Below, in pieces: positions 60,277 through 64,000 of a stretch of 64,000 nt of DNA. Where the stretch lies: NCBI RefSeq assembly GCF_039541915.1, contig NZ_BAABHD010000005.1, positions 496,001-560,000 of the forward strand. The letters run 5' to 3'. Within the stretch, counting starts at the first letter, position 1. Every line of letters starts with the position of its first letter. Position numbers and translations under genes: made by a program. This DNA comes from Nibrella saemangeumensis (GTDB lineage: Bacteria; Bacteroidota; Bacteroidia; Cytophagales; Spirosomataceae). The notes under the pieces were generated by a model. The model was given only the letters and a program-made list of their open reading frames with translations. It was not told where the DNA came from and made no database searches.

Positions 60277-61224
60277 ATGAAAGGTATAGTGTTAAAAATG
60301 TTGTCTGTTTACGTTGCCCTGAATTACCGGCAGGTAAAACGGGAGTATCGGTATTTTCTCCGGGACAACTACTTCAACAGGCTATATCAGGTCCGGTATT
60401 TGCTGCGCGATTACTTTATCAAAAAGCATTATAAAGTAATCGATTACCAGGGGGAGTTTCAGAACGAAATTACCCATGTGCTGCCATTTGCCTACTGGCA
60501 TTACCTGAACGGAACGTTAGAAAAAACCATTTCCTGCAAAGGCACCAACGAGCTGTATTTTTTCAGCCCTGACCATGAAGAACGGTACGCCGAAAGACGG
60601 TGGGATTTTACGTATAACAACTACAACTTTCCGAACATAAACCACAGCATCAAGAAGACGTTCAAAAAGTGGATTGCACCGCCCCTGAAGGAGCAGTATA
60701 AAAATACTTTATTTGTTTTTGATAAACCCATTCTGATCATTGCCAACAAATACAATATTGAGTGGAACCAGGAACCAACAAATTTTCTGGACATTCCGAC
60801 GCTGGACCGGATTATCAACCTGAACAAACATAAATACCAGATTATTTATAACCGGCCGCTGCCCAACCACATTGTTCAGGACAATAGCGAGATTCTTGAC
60901 CTTAACGAGTACCCCTGGCTGCAAAGAGCACATCCGGAGGTTATCCTGCTGAACGATCTGTTTACAAAGTTTAAATCGAAAGTTAACAGCTTCAATCACC
61001 TCCAATTGATGGTGTACGCCAACTGCGACCGATTTGTATCGGTACACGGGGGCACGGCAGCCCTAGCCAGCTATTTCGGTGGTAAGAACATCATTTTGTC
61101 GAACGGAGGACTGGAGAGCGTTTTCGATGAATATACCAACTACTTTCCGAGACTGTCGAACGCCCTGATTTTGCACGCAAAGACACCCGACGATGTCTTT
61201 AGCTATTTGTCGGAAGAATTTTAA
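60277..61224 (+). CDS. Probable glycosyltransferase-like protein, unassigned
   Basis: The 315-residue protein is rich in Tyr, Asn, Lys and Phe, with no signal peptide. The C-terminal segment YANCDRFVSVHGGTAALASY followed by FGGKNIILSNGG looks like the nucleotide-sugar-binding half of a GT-B enzyme (as in GT61-type or heptosyltransferase-like proteins). The N-terminal half (LPFAYWHYLNGTLEKTIS) is not recognised. A transferase role is inferred from this motif and the cluster context. An internal ATG at 60298 is an alternative start. Confidence 0.65.
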   Translation: MKGIVLKMLSVYVALNYRQVKREYRYFLRDNYFNRLYQVRYLLRDYFIKKHYKVIDYQGEFQNEITHVLPFAYWHYLNGTLEKTISCKGTNELYFFSPDHEERYAERRWDFTYNNYNFPNINHSIKKTFKKWIAPPLKEQYKNTLFVFDKPILIIANKYNIEWNQEPTNFLDIPTLDRIINLNKHKYQIIYNRPLPNHIVQDNSEILDLNEYPWLQRAHPEVILLNDLFTKFKSKVNSFNHLQLMVYANCDRFVSVHGGTAALASYFGGKNIILSNGGLESVFDEYTNYFPRLSNALILHAKTPDDVFSYLSEEF

Positions 61225-61270
61225 CGCTTAGCCGGGTTATATCCCCGGCTTGTATACCAGCTTAGTGAGA

Positions 61271-62707
61271 ATGAGTAACACCAAAAAGGCAATTATCGGC
61301 ACGAAGTGGACCACAATCTCGACCGGGATTGCAACGGGACTTCAGTTCCTGCAAATTGCCGTGCTTGCCCGGCTTTTAGATCCGGCGGTATTCGGACTAA
61401 TCAGCGTAAGTACGCTGATTATTAATTTCTTTGCCTTATTTGCCAACCTGGGTTTCACCACCTCCATTATTTATAAACAGGAGAACGACAAGCAGGTACT
61501 GTCTACGTTATATTTGGTCAATATTTTGCTGGGCGTCCTTTTCTTCTTTATTATTTTCTTCAGCGCCCCGCTGGTTGTACAGTTTTACCATGAACCCCGG
61601 CTCGACCACGTTATAAAAATTTCCTCTTCGGTCTTCCTGATCATGTATTTCGGGCAGATTTACTCGTCTCTTCTGCAAAAAGAACTGAAGTTTAAGGAGA
61701 TCACGATCACCGAAATAGCAAGCAGCGTTACGGGAACAGCCCTAACCATTACCCTGGCCTATAGGGGTTTCGAGGAATATTCCCTGGTATTTGGTGGCCT
61801 AACGACCCAGGTCCTACGGACATCGCTGCAGGTATTTTTCGGCCGGAAGCTGTTTTTTCCCAGGCTCTATTTCAAGTTCTCTATCATCCGGGAGCACCTG
61901 CGGTTTGGTATCTTCAATATCGGGGAAGGGGTGGTCTATTATGTACAGAGCAACCTGGATAATCTGTTGATCGGGAATCTGCTGGGCGTGAAGGCCCTTG
62001 GCTTTTATACGGTTGCGTACCAACTGGCCGTTTTCCCCATCAACAAACTGAATCCCATCATTCTTCAGGTGGCTTCGCCCATTGTGGCCAAAATGAAAGA
62101 CAGCGATTCGGATCTGCGCAGGGCCTACATCAAAATCCTGGATGTGTTATGCTACTTTAACCTGCCCCTGCTGGCCGGTTTATTCATCACGGCCGAGAGC
62201 GTTATTCCGCTGATCTACGGACCCGGTTGGGAAGAAACCTTTCCGCTGATCAAGATCTTTGTCTTTGTCAGTATTTTCAACTGTTTGAGCCACCCTATTT
62301 TTCTGCTGGTGTATTCAAAAGGCAAGCCCAATCTGCTCTTTTACATCAACGTAGTCGTGCTGCTTATCAAAACCCCGCTGGTGTATTTCCTGGGACAGCA
62401 GGGACACGTGACTTACATTGCCCTGGCGTATCTGATCGCGACCTTCATTACGTTCTCGCTGAACCTGACGGTAGCGTATTCGCTGATCGGCAACTTCTTC
62501 AAACAATTCTATGAGAACTCACTGAAAACCGTTACATTCTGCCTGCTGATGGTGCTGGCCATTGCCATCTATAAAAACACGGTCGGGTACGACGGTCTGT
62601 TCAACACCATTACCCAGATTGCCATTGGCGGCATGGTGTATTCACTGCTAACGCTGCGCTATAAATACTCACTGGCGGAGCTGAAGAATCTGCGCGGTTC
62701 CTTTTGA
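61271..62707 (+). CDS. Lipopolysaccharide/oligosaccharide flippase (Wzx type)
   Basis: ATG 61271 (MSNTKKAIIGTKWTTISTG) gives 478 residues; an upstream TTG is rejected. It has about fourteen predicted membrane helices and Wzx/MOP-superfamily signatures (LQIAVLARLLDPAVFGLISV at the N-terminus, FGIFNIGEGVVYYVQSNLDN, GVKALGFYTVAYQLAVFPIN, LPLLAGLFITAESVIPLIYG). It would flip the undecaprenyl-linked repeat unit to the periplasm for Wzy. With the initiating transferase, polymerase and chain-length protein it completes a Wzx/Wzy-type pathway. Confidence 0.92.
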   Translation: MSNTKKAIIGTKWTTISTGIATGLQFLQIAVLARLLDPAVFGLISVSTLIINFFALFANLGFTTSIIYKQENDKQVLSTLYLVNILLGVLFFFIIFFSAPLVVQFYHEPRLDHVIKISSSVFLIMYFGQIYSSLLQKELKFKEITITEIASSVTGTALTITLAYRGFEEYSLVFGGLTTQVLRTSLQVFFGRKLFFPRLYFKFSIIREHLRFGIFNIGEGVVYYVQSNLDNLLIGNLLGVKALGFYTVAYQLAVFPINKLNPIILQVASPIVAKMKDSDSDLRRAYIKILDVLCYFNLPLLAGLFITAESVIPLIYGPGWEETFPLIKIFVFVSIFNCLSHPIFLLVYSKGKPNLLFYINVVVLLIKTPLVYFLGQQGHVTYIALAYLIATFITFSLNLTVAYSLIGNFFKQFYENSLKTVTFCLLMVLAIAIYKNTVGYDGLFNTITQIAIGGMVYSLLTLRYKYSLAELKNLRGSF

Positions 62708-62782
62708 TAAGGATTCCCGCAATAAATAGACAATAAAGGACTTTTTCATCATTTTTGATTTTTACTCTTTGATAATATCGTT

Positions 62783-63517
62783 ATGAAACTCAGGAATCCT
62801 AAAAGCCGGTTCGATCTGGCTATTGGCTCTCGGGATCGGGTACTTGAAGTAGGCGGAGGGCATAATCCGCACCCCCGCTCTAATGTTGTGGTTGATAAGT
62901 TTATTGACTCCAATTACCACCGAAACGGGGATATAAAGGTGCTGCGGGGACAGCAGTTTATGGAAGCCGACGGCGAAAACCTGCCGTTTAAAGACAAGGA
63001 ATTCGACTACGTTATCTGCTGCCAGGTACTGGAGCACGTAGAGGACCCTGTCCGTTTTTTGAAAGAGCAGTTCCGCGTAGCCAGGCGCGGCTTGATTGAA
63101 ACGCCTTCGCTGCTGGGCGAATACCTGTTTGCCAAAGAATCGCATAAATGGCTGCTGCATGAGCACCAGAACGTGCTGTACCTAGTCGATAAAACAAAGG
63201 TCAATTTTTCCGTGACCTACAATATGATGGAGCTGGTGCAGGATTACCTGCCGAAGCACTCCATCGGCTTCAAAATTGTGGAACGCACTCACCCCAATCT
63301 GATGACGATCCGGATTGAGTGGCAGGACGATTTTGAATTTGTGGTGAACCCGACCGACCCGGAAATCCTGAAGTACTTTAGCGGCCAGTGGAAGCTGCAA
63401 TGGGCGGATGAGTTCTTTCCGAAGAAAACCATGTGGCAGGAAGTCCGCGACACGGCCAGCGCCTGCTGGGATATTTCTAAGAATGTCTTCCGGTCGAAGG
63501 TCCTCAAGCGAGCCTGA
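62783..63517 (+). CDS. Class I SAM-dependent methyltransferase
   Basis: The 244-residue protein has the Methyltransf_11 pattern: DRVLEVGGGHNPHPRSNVVV (SAM loop), MEADGENLPFKDKEFDYVIC (motif II), CCQVLEHVEDPVRFLKEQFR (motif III) and GLIETPSLLGEYLF. It probably methylates a sugar or a lipid-linked glycan. It is 75 bp after the flippase and 6 bp before the last gene, so part of the same unit. Confidence 0.87.
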   Translation: MKLRNPKSRFDLAIGSRDRVLEVGGGHNPHPRSNVVVDKFIDSNYHRNGDIKVLRGQQFMEADGENLPFKDKEFDYVICCQVLEHVEDPVRFLKEQFRVARRGLIETPSLLGEYLFAKESHKWLLHEHQNVLYLVDKTKVNFSVTYNMMELVQDYLPKHSIGFKIVERTHPNLMTIRIEWQDDFEFVVNPTDPEILKYFSGQWKLQWADEFFPKKTMWQEVRDTASACWDISKNVFRSKVLKRA

Positions 63518-63523
63518 ACGCCT

Positions 63524-64000
63524 ATGGAACTAGTACCTGCGTGGCTTGCCCGGCATCGCTTCAGTTACTCGCCGGAGCAACCCGACCCCGCGCTGACTGA
63601 TGACCTGCGTACCCGGTTAGCGCAGTTTAGGGTAGATGACCCGGAGGTATCGATTGTAGTGCCGGCGTATAACGAAGAAAAGAAGATTCTGAATCTGCTC
63701 TCGTCACTGGCCGGTCAGCAAACCCGCTACCGTACGGAACTCATTATCGCCAACAACAACTCCAGGGACCAGACCCAAGCCCTGCTGGATGCCTGTGGGG
63801 TACGCTCGGTGCTGGTTACGCAGCAGGGGATCGGCTTTGCGCGGCAGGCGGGTCTGGAGGCTGCCAAAGGCCGCTATGTGGTAAACGCCGACTGCGACTG
63901 TATGTATCCACCTGGCTGGCTCGATGCGCTGGTGAAGCCACTGGCCAACCCGGCTATTGTCTGTACATATGGCACGTATTCTTTTCTACCGAGTGCCGTA
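63524..64000 (+). CDS. Family 2 glycosyltransferase (N-terminal part, cut by window edge)
   Basis: The frame from ATG 63524 is open to the window end (159 codons). It encodes VSIVVPAYNEEKKILNLLSS, LIIANNNSRDQTQALLDA, GIGFARQAGLEAAKGRYVVN and the metal motif NADCDCMYPPGWL, a typical GT2 N-terminus. The catalytic base region lies beyond the window. It starts 6 bp after the methyltransferase stop. Confidence 0.85.
   Translation, partial: MELVPAWLARHRFSYSPEQPDPALTDDLRTRLAQFRVDDPEVSIVVPAYNEEKKILNLLSSLAGQQTRYRTELIIANNNSRDQTQALLDACGVRSVLVTQQGIGFARQAGLEAAKGRYVVNADCDCMYPPGWLDALVKPLANPAIVCTYGTYSFLPSAV

Overview
The window reads as chromosomal DNA of a Bacteroidota bacterium, most likely order Cytophagales (a Spirosoma-like relative). 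Supporting signs are two proteins with type IX secretion C-terminal domains (type A at 43552-45849, type B at 46115-47431), many lipoproteins and outer-membrane beta-barrels, promoters of the TTTG/TAnnTTTG type instead of -35/-10 boxes, starts mostly without a Shine-Dalgarno, the Bacteroidota form of arginine decarboxylase, and fused hisIE. The species call is inference. I see no rRNA, tRNA, CRISPR array, insertion sequence or phage module.

Layout. 1-19.8 kb is mixed core and envelope content: an Nramp-like transporter, a P1 (DmpA-type) peptidase, an Fpg/Nei glycosylase, a coiled-coil membrane protein, a beta-lactamase-fold hydrolase, a large BNR/sortilin-type propeller protein, an OmpA/PD40 protein, a LOG-family enzyme with Mpl, arginine decarboxylase, a 43-residue lipoprotein, a HAD phosphatase and ValS. 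19.9-24.8 kb carries a DUF72 gene and a histidine operon hisH-hisA-(unknown)-hisF-hisIE. This operon is headed by a complete attenuator: promoter, 16-codon His-rich leader peptide, anti-terminator and terminator. 25-30 kb has a secreted unknown protein, a haem-binding PVC-type dehydrogenase with HEAT repeats, and a Tat-exported sugar isomerase-like protein.

30-37.7 kb is a surface-stress-looking block: an ECF sigma factor overlapping an anti-sigma/TM/beta-barrel fusion, then two tandem lipoprotein serpins, a lipocalin-like lipoprotein, an LVIVD-repeat lipoprotein and a small barrel protein. 37.7-43.4 kb has TypA, an S9 peptidase, a small basic secreted peptide and a processive-type GT2. From 43.5 kb to the right edge lies a polysaccharide region: a secreted glycoside hydrolase, a T9SS type B protein, then an exopolysaccharide cluster. 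That cluster contains a degenerate receiver protein, a receiver-sugar transferase fusion, several glycosyltransferases, an O-antigen ligase/polymerase, an acyltransferase, a half-length TolC, a Wzc-like chain-length protein with an eroded kinase domain, methyltransferases and a Wzx flippase. The last gene runs off the window.

The most unusual signals are: (i) three intergenic elements, each made of four 7- or 8-nt repeat units, a spacer and four inverted units, sitting just after stop codons; (ii) the his attenuator, whose leader ORF appears to begin at or next to the transcription start; (iii) two adjacent receiver domains lacking the phospho-acceptor Asp, one fused to the initiating sugar transferase, in a cluster that has a TolC-like protein and no visible Wza; (iv) the tandem serpins, with an apparent gene-conversion tract but divergent reactive-site residues, downstream of a sigma/trans-envelope pair.
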